Positions 45,291 to 58,596 of a DNA stretch of 64,000 nucleotides are shown here, one piece after another. Under the pieces are notes generated by a model. It searched no databases, had not been told where the DNA came from, and saw only the letters and a program-made list of their open reading frames with translations. How positions within the stretch are numbered: the first letter of the stretch is position 1; the number at the start of each line of letters is the position of its first letter. The translations under genes were made by a program, and so were the position numbers. Source of the DNA: Utricularia gibba (lineage: Eukaryota; Streptophyta; Magnoliopsida; Lamiales; Lentibulariaceae); NCBI GenBank assembly GCA_002189035.1, contig CM007989.1, positions 6,429,501 through 6,493,500 of the forward strand. Direction: 5' to 3'.

Positions 45291-48200
45291 AATACACAAA
45301 TTTGCTAGTAATGCTTTCATTCCTAATAGTTCTAAAACTGTTAGAAAAGCAAGTATGAGACCCCTTGTATTGTGTCATAGTCCAAAATTGAGTGACACTA
45401 TTGTTCCATACCTTAACAATTCACATGGAGATATTGCATTTCAATTGATACAATTTATTTCATATTGCTTGTTGTTGTTCTTCTCAACATGAAAAAGTCT
45501 TTTTAGCTTCGTGAGATAGTAATAACTCAATGCTTACTTTATTAAAGTTTTATCTTTAAAAAAACCCCTTACATGGATCATCATTTGTCTTATCAAAGAA
45601 ATTCAAAATCTTCTCAAACTCAATTGCTATTGAAATTTTCATTGTCATATCATTTTCATAATATCTATTTTCTGTTTGTTTATCATCATCATTACATGAA
45701 GAAAGTGGAAATGGAATAACTGTTAGAATACATAATACCACTTCGGAAAATGAAAATGGAATAGTCTAGTATATAAGAAACTACAAATCATAAGTAATTG
45801 ATTGGGCCTAATCTTTTCTATTGTGATCCACGTTTCTTGTGTACTTGGGCTTCACATGCATGCTCGTCCGACCCATCGGAGCCTGAATTTCAACAATAAC
45901 TTCTTACATCATTTTCTATTCAGCTTGCTCAATAGCATCTTTCTCATATAAATTGTCTAAATATCATAATATGCCTTTAATTGATGTTTCTCCAACATTA
46001 ATTAGAAATTAAAAATACAATATATTATTAGCATACTTTAATCATATGAATTCAAAAAAAATCTTAAATGTAATTTAAAACTAATAATAATGAATTTTAT
46101 TTAGAAAAAAAATTTACATATTAGTGTTTTATTGAATGACCAAATTCATAAAACTTGTAATTACACTAATATACATATAAATACTTGAAACCATACAACT
46201 TTAATTAAAACTCAAAGACAAATTATCATCCGTTTGATCAAGAGTATAATAGTACTTCTGAAAACCCATAGTTGAATCCATAGCAACATAATTTACAATA
46301 ATGCTAATAGAATACTTAGTTGAAGATAATTGCATAACTTCATAAATCAAGGACAGTGGTATGGATATTGAGGTATCCTAAGCAACCCAAACAGAAAATC
46401 ATGATGATTAGTCATAACATGTACCATTGTTTCATAAAACAAGTTACTTCTCCAGTCTAATCGGATCTCAATTGAATAAGAAGTCATTGAAAATGCGACA
46501 AGAAAAAGAGGAGGAAAAATGATAATATGATAGATGTATTTCATAATATGCTTCATTTTTTAATTTTGAATTGAAAAAAACAAATTAATTTAATGTTACA
46601 CCAAAATTTTTCAAAATTTTAATATTAAAATCTGAATATTCAAAACACATGTATATTATTGCATTAAATAGATTGCTTATAATATAATATAAAAAAAATA
46701 TAATATCTTATTTATGTGAATTTTTTGTGCAAACAATTAAACATAAAATGGTGAGTGAATTTTAGTACAAAGAATAAACAATAAATGTTGATGTGAAAAT
46801 TAGATTTAATACTAAAGTACAAAGTTAGTCATAATTTAAAATTATCTCTCTGATACTTGGTGAGATAATGAATTTGACTTAAGGAGTGACAACAAAAGAT
46901 TGAATGATTAGATATCATATCATATTCAATCTAATATGTAATAATTAGATTTTTTGTTAATTTTAAAATTGTAAAGATTTAAAGATTTCAAATGTAGGAG
47001 AAGTGCATGGGAATTTGACTACTAAATTCATACTTTTATACAATACCTAATAATTTTAAAACAATATATTATATGATTGATATTTATTAGTATCAAATTA
47101 TCTAGTCCAAATACAATTCATACTAAAGTCCAAATTTAAATTTAAATCCATTATTGGTTTCTGATGGGTGTAAATCGAATTTGGTTAATCGATCTCTGAA
47201 AAGTAGTCAAAAGATGTTCTGACGGAATAGCGCAGGCCAACAAACCGATAACTGTCAGAGTTTATCAACGGCGGCCGTTTTGAATAGTTTGAAAAGTAGC
47301 CGAATTACAAAAATGGCGGAGTAGTCGGAGGTTATCTGAGAGCAGGACCACAGTACGTATAGCAGGCGCAGAAAGCAGTTGACACCTACAGAATTCAGAA
47401 TTCGGTCAAATCAACTTCTCTTATAAATATAAGAAACTCCAAAAAAAAGGATTAAACTCTAAGTACTCCAACCTGCATTCTCTCCCTTCCTCCGTCTAGT
47501 GAAAACCATTTTCCAGTCAGCTCTGATAGGTTCATGATTTTTCCGTTTTTCGACGGTTTTCACGTAAAAATTCTATTTTTTCTAGTTTCTTTTAATCACA
47601 TCACAACCCATACTACACTTGAATCTAAGTCGGGTGCGACGCGTTCGGCCGTACTCATAATCCGAAAATCGGCTCCTACCCTAATATCGATTTTCGATCA
47701 CAACAATTTCAAAATTTTCCATCAAATGTTGATAGCTTAGATTTATTTTGAGACATGAAAATTTTAAAACAAAATATTGTTAGTAAATTTTTATAATATA
47801 TAAAAACAAATATGATTTATAATTGGAGTCAAGTTTAAAATATTCAAATAAAATATCGAGGTCACATAACCAAGATTCGTAGCAAGTGTAAGTAACTATT
47901 ATAACAAAATTTTCGTTTGATAAAATTAAATATAAGAATACAAATATAGATATTCATGTTCATACACTCTATTTAACAATACTATTGGCCAGGTCACAAG
48001 TTAATATAATAATACGAGATAAACTATAAATTTTAAAATAATAAAAAAACATCCATCAAAATAAGGTTATCATTAACAGTTGCAAAACTTAAACTAAATG
48101 TCTAACCGATCCAATATAATATTGAAAATGGGTATTCATAATTTACGAATACCAATAACGACTTTGAGTTATGGAAATCACGGTGAACAGCGCAATCGTT

Positions 48201-48348
48201 AATAAACGATTAATCGCATTAAAAAGAAAAACAAAAAGAAAAGAAAAGAAAAGAAAAGATCGAGAATTGTTGTTATAGCGACCTTAGAAAGCCTAATTCT
48301 GTAGTAGCCCTACGGTGTGAAAGTATGTTGTGGGTCCCAGACACAGTT
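45291..48348. other. Repeat-rich AT-rich spacer with one promoter-like patch
   Basis: No gene supported. A patch at 47160-47740 is less AT-rich; it has TATAAATATAAG at 47421-47433, a CT-rich run after it, and CG-containing sequence near 47630. It may be an LTR piece or a dead promoter. The rest is AT-rich. The last part is the ATAD2-like gene's 3' region. Confidence 0.35.
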
Positions 48349-51300
48349 TCAAGGCAGTGACGCGAACTTAGACTCGTCCTCTGCGAAGGAACGCAGGAAG
48401 CTCAGAATCGAGGCCTTCAAGTCCTGGGGCCTTGCGGTGCTACTCTTCACCTCAAAGACGCCTTTCATTACGCGCGAGTAGAGCCTCTCCAGCTGCGAGA
48501 TAACGTAACCTTCAGTGCGTTTGATGAGCACCTTCTTTATGTCATCGATTCCGGCGGCGGTTGCATCATCTGATGGGGCCACAGCGTCGGCTGAGCAGCC
48601 AGCGTCACTTTCAGGCGACTGCTGTAGGGCATCGGCTCCCGTCTCGCAGTTCTGGGCTTCCTTCATCTCTACATCAGCTGGGGGAAGCATATCCAGATCA
48701 GCAGACTCCTCTCCATCTACAGAAAATAAGGTCCCGCGCAGCGACGAAGGTTGTTAGTAACACATTCAAAACAGCGTAGACGTAGCCAAATGGTTGTGTT
48801 TCAAGTCTCAGAAAGCAAAGCAAAGCAAACGGGTACCTGCTTGGGAGGCATCGGTTTGCTTCTTTTGCCTCTTGATGCCTTCGATGCCTTGGGATAAGTT
48901 AATGTCGGGTGGGGAATTACGTAGTCGGGCGCTGGATCTATTTGAAGACATCATTTGAAGAACAGGGCTTTGTGGCAATGTGGACATACCCATGTCATTG
49001 GGCAGTGACACAGGGCCGCCCTCCTCGGCAATCTTATCGCAATAAGCAATCAGGGTGGGGTCCATCTGGGAGAGCATGCCATGCACCTGAAGGATAAGAG
49101 TTGTCCCGGCAGTGAGGAAGTGGCATTCAGATGTACCGATAAAGAATAAATGAGGTGCAAGGAACATACTGCGTCTCGGAGTTCATGAGCTCTGCTGACT
49201 ATTCTTGATCCATTGTAATCGTCCCCGTTATACTTCTGAAAAAAAAAAGCAATCAAAATTAAATCATTCACTCACTGCATATGCCTACACTTGGATAGGA
49301 GCTAGCAGTTGCAGAATGTAGACGTCAATGTGCGCACTCACCCTCGATGGCCTAAAATATGTATACATGAAGCAGCTAATGAAGCATGCAAAACAAAAAC
49401 GCATTTACGAACCTTAGCATTACTTAGAATGAGGTCAAAATCTTCTAGGAATGATTTACATGTAATGTATTTTCCACTATCAACGCGCTGCAACAAAGTA
49501 GCCATGTCCATAGGATTCTGGATTATTGTGTGGTAGTTTGGTGCATCCTCATCCGTCACTGGAAAGTGGAATACGCTGAAACGCTTATCATATAAAATCC
49601 TGCAGCAACATGCATAAAAGAAGTCAAGCAATTACTGTCTTAAAAAGAAGATAAAAGTTTGAAGATATATATGAGTATAATAGCCACTTAAAAAGACAGT
49701 TGTGCCACAGAAAAACTATAAGAGGTGCAAAACTAAAGAAAAGCATGAAACAAAACTGTAGCATACCGATTGCAGACATCTCGAAGGCACATGCGCATTC
49801 GACGAAGAGAATGTCCCTGGGCTTCAGCTTTAGCTCTTAGTTCAGAGGCCTTTGGAGCTGCCGCAACTTTTGGGCTTTAGGAAGTTCAGGAAGGATCTGT
49901 GGCCTTGCCGAACCTTTAGCTAGAGATTCAGTCTGTACAGATAATGCAGCTTCTATAAGGTGATCAATATACAAGGATCTATCTTCAGGAGATGGAGAGC
50001 TGAAATGCAAGCTGCAGACAAAGGACATATGACATTATAAGACCAAATCGAACCAAAACAATCTCCTTTATGAAAGAATAGCGAATATCATTCATCTATG
50101 GGCACGATATTATGTAATTTCACAGCAAAGATGCATGGATCCATGCAAAGACATACACGTGGTAGTTGGAGAAAATTGAGTTTGGGCTATCACATATCTC
50201 ATCCAGTTGTTTAGTGGACGTTCCGAGTAGTAACACTGGCAAGTCAGATGGCAGTTCCTCCAACAAGGTTTGGAGCACTGCCCGGAGTTGATCATGGGCC
50301 TGCAAAAATGCAAGTGTCCTCATCCGATGATACTGAGCTATTATAAACCGAGTTAAAACAAAAATCCTCATGACTTATGAATATAGAAATATATATCAAC
50401 CAGTAATTAATAAAAGATTAACAAACATTTACTCACACTTTCCCACCAGAGGTGGAATCGAGGCAAATACAATATCGATGGAGTAGTTCTCCTTGCTTCA
50501 CCAAAGACGTGCACCAAGGCCTCTTCGGGAGTTTTGGCACCAGGATCAGAAAGTAATGATGGCAAAGCAAGAGAGTGAACAGGAAATTTTTCCAGCTCAT
50601 GTAAAATTGCAGGGGCAATATGATCCTACAAAAGTAATGTATAGTGAGTATGCTTAGTAATGAATGGCTGCCTTTATTGTTATACAGAATATGAAAAAAT
50701 ACATCACATACCAGTCCATCACCATCATCACCATGCAGCAAAAGCCTAGGCCGATAGACAAGAGAAATTGTTGATCCATAGGAGAGAAAGGAAACCCTTG
50801 AGACCTCTGATGATGCCGAAATGGCAGGAAATATATCAGAAAGTATACTCATAGCTTTCAGCAGATGTCTGTGAAGACATGGCCTGACAACTGGTGACAA
50901 TGGCCTAGAATTCACGATAGAGCCTCTGTGAGCAGCAGGAGTTATCGCTGCCATTGCCTCAATAAAATGATATTTTTCCACCATAACAGATTCGACATCA
51001 ATTACAAATTTGTCATCGCTGGTATAAACTTGAGGATACTTCTCACGAAAAGCACGTATGGCAGCTTCAGTACATAAAGCCTTCAAATCAGCCCCACAAT
51101 ATCCAACACAACTAGCTGCAAGCTCCAATTTCAGTTCCCTTGATGGTGGATGCTTCCATCTACGAGTATGTATGTCTAAAATTTCAGCGCGTGCTTCACA
51201 ACCAGGCAGAGGAAAATTGAATTCCCGATCAAATCTTCCAGGTCGCCTCAAGGCTCCATCAATGGCGTCCACTCTATTGGTTGCTCCTATCAAAACAACT

Positions 51301-53081
51301 TGTCCACGAGAATCTAAACCATCCATCAAAGCCAGCAGAGTAGATACTATGGAATTGTGAATTTGCTCCTGTTTGCTAGATCTCACGGGAGCAAGCCCGT
51401 CTATTTCATCAAAGAAGATAATAGCAGGCTGGTTCTTTTGGGCCTCTTCAAACAGCAACTTCAACTGTCTTTCGGCTTCACCAACCCATTTGCTGAGAAC
51501 ATCAGCACCCTTGCGCATATAAAAGCTAACCTTTTGGCCAGCCTTTGAAGCCGCACATGCCAACGCTCTAGCTATCAGTGTCTTCCCAGTGCCAGGAGGA
51601 CCACATAATAAGACTCCTCTGGGTGGAGTAATATTGTAACTGGCAAAGAAGTCCGGGTATAACAGTGGGAAAAAAACCATTTCCTTCAGCGCATCAATAT
51701 ACTCTGACAAACCACCTATATCATCAAAGCTTACAGTATCATCAATTTGAACAGGCTGAATGTCAGCTCCTCCCTTGGAACTAGGTCCAGCTGTTTGAAT
51801 ACCAGAATTCAGATTAGAAAGAATGTCATTTTGGTGTCCCCATCCAGAAGCAGCAGCATTCAATCCCCATGCAGTTGTCCCTTGGATGTCTAGTCCCCCA
51901 GAAGCCATGATGGCCCAGCCCTGCCACCACCTCGTCCCCATGGAATTGGAGGACCTTGATCAAGTTCATCAACTAGAAGAGAATCATCAGAATCCTCTGT
52001 ACGTGATACACGATGGCGTTTGTGTACACGTGATCCACCTCTTCTCCCCTCACGGCCTACTTTGGTTCCCATCCCCTGATGAAGCACTCTATGTGGAGAT
52101 CTCGACATTTGCTTTCCCTGTTCAATTGAGTGCCTTCGAACATCAGAACGATTACGGAGATCATATCTCCGTCTTCCTTCTTGCTCTTCTTCCTCTCCAT
52201 CTTCGTCCTCACCATCTTCCTCTCCCTCACCGTCTTCCTCTCCATCTTCACCATCTTCCTCTACATCGTCACCATCATCATCACCAGCAACCTCATCCTC
52301 ACCAGCAACCTCATCCTCATCAGCAACCTCATCTTCATCTTCTCTATCATCAGCTTCATTAGCCTCTATAACTTTCACAATTTCTGGCTGTTCATCTCCA
52401 GTTTTTTCATCTGATGTACTTTGAGCCTCATCAGACTCAGAACTTGACCTTTCTCCTGAACCTGCTGTAGAACGTCTAGGTCGAAGTCCTTCACGTCTAG
52501 GAGTCAGCTCATCTTGGCTTGCACTATTATTGATAAGCCTTCTTCTTGATCCTCGATACCTAGGAAGCTAGAGTTCCTCCATAGGCTTAGGATAAAGTAA
52601 GCTTTACAATAAGGAATAAGAATACGAAAATACACATTACGAAAAGCTTATCATGACGTGAATCATGCAGGCTTACCATCAAGTCGTTATCCTCTGTTCC
52701 AGAACTATCTGTGTACTGTTCAAGAGTTAAAGGAGCCCTTCTCTTCCGCGTGGAGCGCCTCAAATTAGGTACCACTGACTGCATTAAGTCAATAGTATTT
52801 TTAATTTTCAAAATTTTCAGAAAAAATGCACGAACAAGTATGTAAACAAATAAAATCAAATTCCATACACTTGCTTTTGATTTCCCCTTTCGCCGAAGCA
52901 TTTTGGCAATTCGAGCAGCATCACTTTTTCTTTTAGACTTTTTCCTTTTAGATGCAATGATCTTAGGGGAATAAAACGAATATGGACGATTATAATACTT
53001 TTGCCTACTCCTGAGCCGATCACTAGTACGAACTGGCCTTGAGTCAGCTCCATCTCCTTCAACGGTTTTTTTCATATTCAT
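48349..53081 (-). CDS. ATAD2/Yta7-type AAA-ATPase with bromodomain; two frameshifts as read
   Basis: Exons: 52869-53081, 52677-52778, 50712-52567, 50437-50625, 50157-50299, 49767-50011, 49413-49599, 49170-49235, 48837-49086, 48349-48716. All phases agree only if one base is restored in exon 3 (C5 run, 51895-51899) and one in exon 6 (T4 run, 49868-49871); the result is about 1206 residues, as for the Arabidopsis CDC48-related bromodomain protein. Residues 1-330 are basic then acidic, with Asp/Glu repeats at about 170-236 and YDLRNR. The first AAA domain has Walker A GPPGTGKT (about 428-435) and Walker B AIIFFDEIDG. A second AAA domain (about 640-850) has a degraded Walker A (LLHGDDGDG). The bromodomain, about 905-1005, includes FHFPVTDEDAPNY and NPMDMATLL. 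Such proteins bind acetylated histones and evict or load H3-H4. As read, the gene stops at 51890. Confidence 0.94.
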
Positions 53082-53109
53082 CTCTCACTGACTATTGCTT
53101 TGTCATCAG

Positions 53110-53672
53110 CTGTAAAGAAACATATGACAACCTGTTTGCTAATTTGAGCCCACAAAACACAATGCAAGACCGCATGTCATTCAATACTCTTCCAAGAAAT
53201 AAAAAAAGAAAGCATGTTGTAAAACAACACTCAATATTCAGGTTCATTCACACTCTCCCCCCGTGAGTAACTCCCCATAGCAGAGACGCATGGATCTATC
53301 CGATTTACCGCGTGTATCATAACCAGCAGGAAAATCAAAATCCTACTACCCAAACTAAAACCAAACCTATCACAATCGAGTTTCTTTAGAGAATCTAAGA
53401 ACTGATCTGAACTAAAGAGTTTGACGCCATCCACAACAATGCCAAATCGAATAAGAGCAAACAAATCACCAAAAGCGTCGAAATAAATGAAAAATATCAA
53501 ATCAAAAAGAATTATTTTCACAGTAAGACAGGGAAAACCCCATAATCATGCATATAACGCATTCAACATCAAGCAGGAAAGGAAAATGGAGATGCGAGAA
53601 AATAAATCGTCAAGCGTAATGTATAGCGAGAAATTTTCATCAAAACGGCTATCGAATGAAAGAAAGTTTCAC
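53110..53672 (-). other. 5' untranslated-region intron of the ATAD2-like gene
   Basis: On the minus strand a donor AAG|GTGAAAC (53672) and an acceptor TTTACAG (53110) bracket 563 bases just upstream of the start codon at 53081. The exon before it, at about 53673-53800, has no in-frame link to the main protein. Confidence 0.5.
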
Positions 53673-54598
53673 CTTAGCTTGAATGATATCGCGTCGTGCT
53701 CCACGACGGCCCGACGTTCAAGCGACGACGGGAAGCATTTCGCCACGGCGGTCCGCCTCTTGATGAATCTTAACAGGATCATCACTATGGGCCTCTTCGC
53801 GGGCTTATGACATTAGCCCATTTTAAGTGGATAGCACGCGCTCAATTAGCCCAATATATGACCCTATGAAAAAATATGTGGAAAATCATTTTCAGAAAAT
53901 AGTACACTAAAATAATTTATAATATTTTTAGTAATTATCAAGGTTTTTATATTTTAATTTATTTTGTAAACAATAAATTTCAAAAAGAGAAGAAATTCCG
54001 AAATTCGTCACGTTTGTTTCAACATATAATATGGGGATCCGACATTTTGGACGTCACCCAACACATCCTATTATTGAAATCAAATTGGACTACTAGTGGA
54101 CAAATAATCTGGCACGATCGACCGAATTTACAATGCCCTAGGTGTCACATTAGTTTAGTGGGGACCCATTAAATCATAGATTTATAAGTAACTTATGTGA
54201 CACATCTTAAAAAAATGCATTAATTAAAAATCATTATTATAATTTACATCATTAGGAAAAAAAAATTAATATAAAAGTATCATTCACTTATTGATCTATA
54301 TTAATATTGCGTATTCGGTGGCATAAATACCCAAAGTTTTTAAATTTATTAATCCCCAATATTTAATGAAAATGGCATAATTAGTCCCCATTGACATACT
54401 TATACCGGACATATTTAGTTTCCAATCTTTTTTACTTTAATTATTTTTGAACCCACTGTATAAATACCATTTATAATGGGTTCTCAATATTTAAAAATCG
54501 CATTCGTTCTCCATTGTTTAATAATTTGGTTTATAGAAGCCTAATTCGCTCACTCACGTATTTATCAATAACCAGACCAAACATCACATTTAGTGTAA

Positions 54599-54958
54599 GG
54601 GTGCGTTTGGTTCGTGGGATAAGTTATATCAAGATAAAATTAAGTAGGATAGTGGGATAGGATTAGATGGAATTGTATTTTGATGTGTTTGGTTTGTATT
54701 ATAATAATTGGGATAAGATAATTGTTTATGTAGTTAAAATGAAAAAATGTTCTTATTTTTCTGAATTGAGTTTTTTATAAAAAAAAATAAAGGGAAGATT
54801 AAAAAATACCACTCAACAACCCCGGATTATTTTATCTTACTTTTGTGGGATAAGAAATCGGTACAATAGGGGATAACTAATTCCTTATTCGTAACCAAAT
54901 ACTGGATAACGATATACCATTTAATTATCCCACCTTATCCCACGAAACAAATGCATCC
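54599..54958. mobile_element. Tourist/PIF-Harbinger-like MITE
   Basis: A 360-base element with 25-base terminal inverted repeats. The left reads GGGTGCGTTTGGTTCG then TGGGATAAG; the right, reverse-complemented, reads GGATGCATTTGTTTCG then TGGGATAAG, four mismatches. The flanks are TAA (54596-54598) and GAA (54959-54961), close to the TWA duplication of this superfamily. It has no coding capacity. Confidence 0.75.
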
Positions 54959-55079
54959 GAAGCTTATTTTATAGGTTCATGACTAAATCTCATCAAAATA
55001 ACTAGGGAGTAACCTTAAAAATTCTGAAAAATGTCAGCACTATAAGATACAGACTTGCATATGAGGAAGGAAGTAACTT

Positions 55080-55440
55080 CTCTTAATTATTTTGTAGACA
55101 TTGATTTTGTAGTTGATATCACAGACTTCAAGTCAACACTTGAAACCTGCTTTTGATTAGAGATGTAACAATTGCTTGTATAGTTTAAAACAAGAAATTA
55201 TTGTTCCATCCTCTGCAGAAGCAAAATATGTGGTGGGTGCACCTACCTCAAATCATGCTATATGGCTACAGAAATTAGCAGAAGACATGGACTCACACAT
55301 CTGCCATGGTGGATAACAAATGAGTTATATTCATGATAAACATATCAATATCAAATGTCATCTATTGAGAGATTATGTGCACAAAAAAAAAAAAAAAACT
55401 CATCACATTAGAATACTTGACTTTAGAAGAGCAAATTGAT
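55080..55440 (+). pseudogene. Ty1/copia RNase H fragment
   Basis: In shifting frames one can read DIDFVVDITDFKSTLETC (family DADWAGD-x-x-x-RKSTSGY), VPSSAEAKYVVGA (family SSAEAEYxA), AIWLQKLAEDM (family A-x-WL-x-x-LL-x-DL), and DKHINIKCHLLRDYVH (family KHIDI-x-YHFIRE). It is disabled by stops and frameshifts. An A-rich run follows at about 55383. Confidence 0.75.
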
Positions 55441-58439
55441 TATGCATGATGTCACCCTCTAATTTAAGAGAAATAAACAATCTACAAACATGAGAGAAAA
55501 TACTTAAAAAATAACTCATTCAAGTTTACCTTCAAAAAAATAAAAATATAGCAACCAAATTATGAAAAAAAGAGAAAACTAGGAGACACACTATAGAATA
55601 AAAAGTAATTGGAAGTGATAATAATGGAACATTACAAGTTCAAAAGTTTGATAAGTCAAGAATATTCAAATATTAAAAAAAAAGAAAATTCTTCACAAAA
55701 TTTATGAAATAAATTAAAATTCTCTCAAATAGTATATATTTAGATTATTTAAATTTTAGAATTATGTCTTAATATCACTAAAACTAAACTAAATAAAAGA
55801 AATGATTATCAAGGCCAATAGTATACATAAAAAATGAAAACACATTTTGGACTTTTAGATAAATCCAATTTCAATTAATTGAACAACTTTGATCACAAGA
55901 TTTTACGTCCAACTTCTAACTCAGTATTGTTAAATAGATACTTAAATGTAGCTTTAATCTTTCTATTCGTACTTCTTGTAATTGGCTTAAGTGGAATGAT
56001 GTATGGATTTTTGCAACATTCTCATCATTTTTTAAATGTTCTTCATATCTTGTTGGGATTTATCAATGCACTTACCAAGCTACTATACCCAAGACAATTA
56101 TGTTATCTATGAAGAAAGATTGATTTAATGGAAGAACCACAAAATTCGCATCTATAAAAATACCAAAGTTATTGAATTAAAGGGAAGCGTTGAAATATGA
56201 CTCAATAGTCCTGATATTTCTGATAAAATTTATGTAAGAGGAAAAAAATAAATTGGAATCACTTGATGGAATTGCAATGGCTACCTACAACTATAGCTAA
56301 TGACTATAAAATGCAAAGGCCACAAAAATTGTTATATATATATATACTTATAAACAAATTGTTATGTATAAGCCTTTTTTTTTTTACCAAACTTTATTTT
56401 TTATTAGAAACTCATAAGTTCAATGAGTAAAATTACAATCAAAGGTTTCAAGAAGAAACCGACAAGGTCATATTGTTAATTTCTTATGAATAAATTTTTC
56501 CTACAAATTTAAAAATAAATTCATTTTTTTCAGATACATTTTTAGAAATACATTTATATGTATGTTTTGTGTAGATAATATTTAATTGTTTATTCAAATA
56601 TAGTAGAAATACAATATTTTTTTATCATTTTTTTACAAATATTATCCAATAATGAGTATTGATATAAAACATTATATTTGTATTTATTTAAAAAAGAAAT
56701 ATGATATTTGTGTACACACAAACATATATATAGATATATATAATTAATTTAATTTATGTTTATTCTTCAGATAAATCTTCAAACAGAATAATTTTTCAAA
56801 TTTTATGTTTTTCAAATGTTTAGTCTCCAAAATAATAAACAAAAAACACAATAAATCATTGTCGACGTCACCCATTGTTTGATGCGCATGCCTCGTGTGC
56901 CATGACAATTATGATCCGAAAGCGCGCACCTCCGAAGAGACACAGTGGGTATTTTTCAAAAAAACCCCCGAAGAAGAGATGCGCTCAAGGAGAAAGCAGA
57001 CAAGTACAAGGAGGTTCTGCAGTCCAAAAAGAGATGATGTCGTTGGACAAAAAGTAATAATTAATTCTATTTATATCACTATTTTGTACTCCATTGCAGT
57101 TATATGCCGTAATGTTTGATTCTTTAATCATTTTTATATTAAAAAATTATAAGAAAAAAATCTCAAATTTAAGTTTAACTCTAAAGTTTCAAGATTGCAA
57201 AAAAAGAAAATTCAAGTTTTCAAAATCTAAATAGTTTTCAAAATTTTTAAAAATTAAATCAGTTTACTATACCTTGAATCGATTCTGGTTTTGAACTTAA
57301 CAAAATTTCATATTAAAACTTTTTGCATTCATGTTTGAAGTTCGATGAATCGAATAATACCCCTGTTATGGTTATATCGAGTTTGCATCTCATGATGTTT
57401 GGAATTTAATGACGGTAAGATCATTAGAGAAGTAGGAATAGGAGTTATGAATATTGCATTTTGAGATACAAGTTAGACACTATATCATGTTTGGAGTTTG
57501 GATCCAAGGTCAAATTTGATTAGTTTTGATAACATGAGAAATTAAATATATAATTTCATAAGTTCAAAGATAAATTATTTACAAAAAAAACAAGTTAAGA
57601 AACATATGATGTAGTTCTAAAACTTGAAAGTTAAACTTTTAGTAATTTGGATTAGCGTCCACTCCACCCTTATATATTAAATGCGTCTTTTGTGGAGATC
57701 CATCCACGAAATCTGATATCATAAAACTCACCATCCATTTACATTTTTATTACGGATTACCATTTTTTATTCCATATAATCAATTTTCATAAAAATCTAA
57801 TTTTCTGCATTGTTAAGCTTTCTTTATATATTAGTATAAGAATCCCACTTTATTTTTACAAACAATTGTGATCCAATTGTTTGAAAATGACAGTGAAAAG
57901 TTATTTTTTTATATTATCTATTGTCATCTCTTTTCTTCTAGCTTGTACAGAATACTCCTTTATCATTTTTTTTCCTGCAATTTTATATCAAAAAATTGGT
58001 TGCAAGTGTCAAGAAAATGAAATAGACATACTGGATATGATTATATAATGTATTTTGAGAATATTAAAAATGTAATTATCCTTGAAATAAAACAGAGAGG
58101 GGTGTTGCCCATGGCGTGTACAACTGGCGCGAAATCACTGTCAATGACGATTGCAGTTGTTGCTTTTGTTCACAGGCGAATTAAAAATGTGCACTAAGCG
58201 TAGCTCGTAGGTGGGCTAAAGCGGATCAGCTTCCGGGAAGCCGAAGCGCACCCTCAAAGGCCGAAAACGTCTCCTTCTTTCCCAAAAACCCAGCTGAAGA
58301 AACCACGCACACAAAATACAAAACTTTATTTTATATGCACAAGTCAAAGATAAACACAGAGGAAGAGTTGAAGTAGCCTCTTTCTATTCATACACCCAAG
58401 GAGGAGCTCTTTTGCCCATCTGGGTATCTCTTTGATCTG

Positions 58440-58534
58440 GTAAGTTTTTGATTTTGATGGATGCTTGCTGCTTTCTTATTTTGTTTCTGGTTAATCTTCT
58501 CATGATTCTGTTCTTTGTTTTGTTGGTTTCTCAG
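58440..58534 (+). other. 5' untranslated-region intron of the STOP1-like gene
   Basis: Donor G|GTAAGT at 58440 and acceptor TTTCTCAG ending at 58534 bracket 95 T-rich bases, 62 bases before the start codon. Confidence 0.55.
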
Positions 58535-58596
58535 AGGTGAAAAAGCAGGAATTGACCTGGGCTGCTGCGGGTTTTGGGTTGCTTTTTTATTGGTAG

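Larger units (their letters stand above)
53810..58380. other. AT-rich intergenic region with transposon debris
   Basis: No gene supported apart from the MITE and copia remnant listed separately. Elsewhere AT-rich; poly-A of 17 at about 55383-55399. A short ORF at 55879-56112 is hydrophobic but unrecognised. Confidence 0.45.

Noticed and set aside
52130..52414. Hydrophobic plus-strand ORF rich in Ile, Phe and Leu
   Set aside because: Antisense of the GAT/GAG-rich acidic tract of the ATAD2-like gene; repetitive codons create an artificial membrane-like protein.
53487..53810. 107-codon plus-strand ORF
   Set aside because: Antisense to the ATAD2-like 5' exon and its intron; no domain.
55879..56112. 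77-codon hydrophobic ORF
   Set aside because: No family features, no splice context, in transposon debris.
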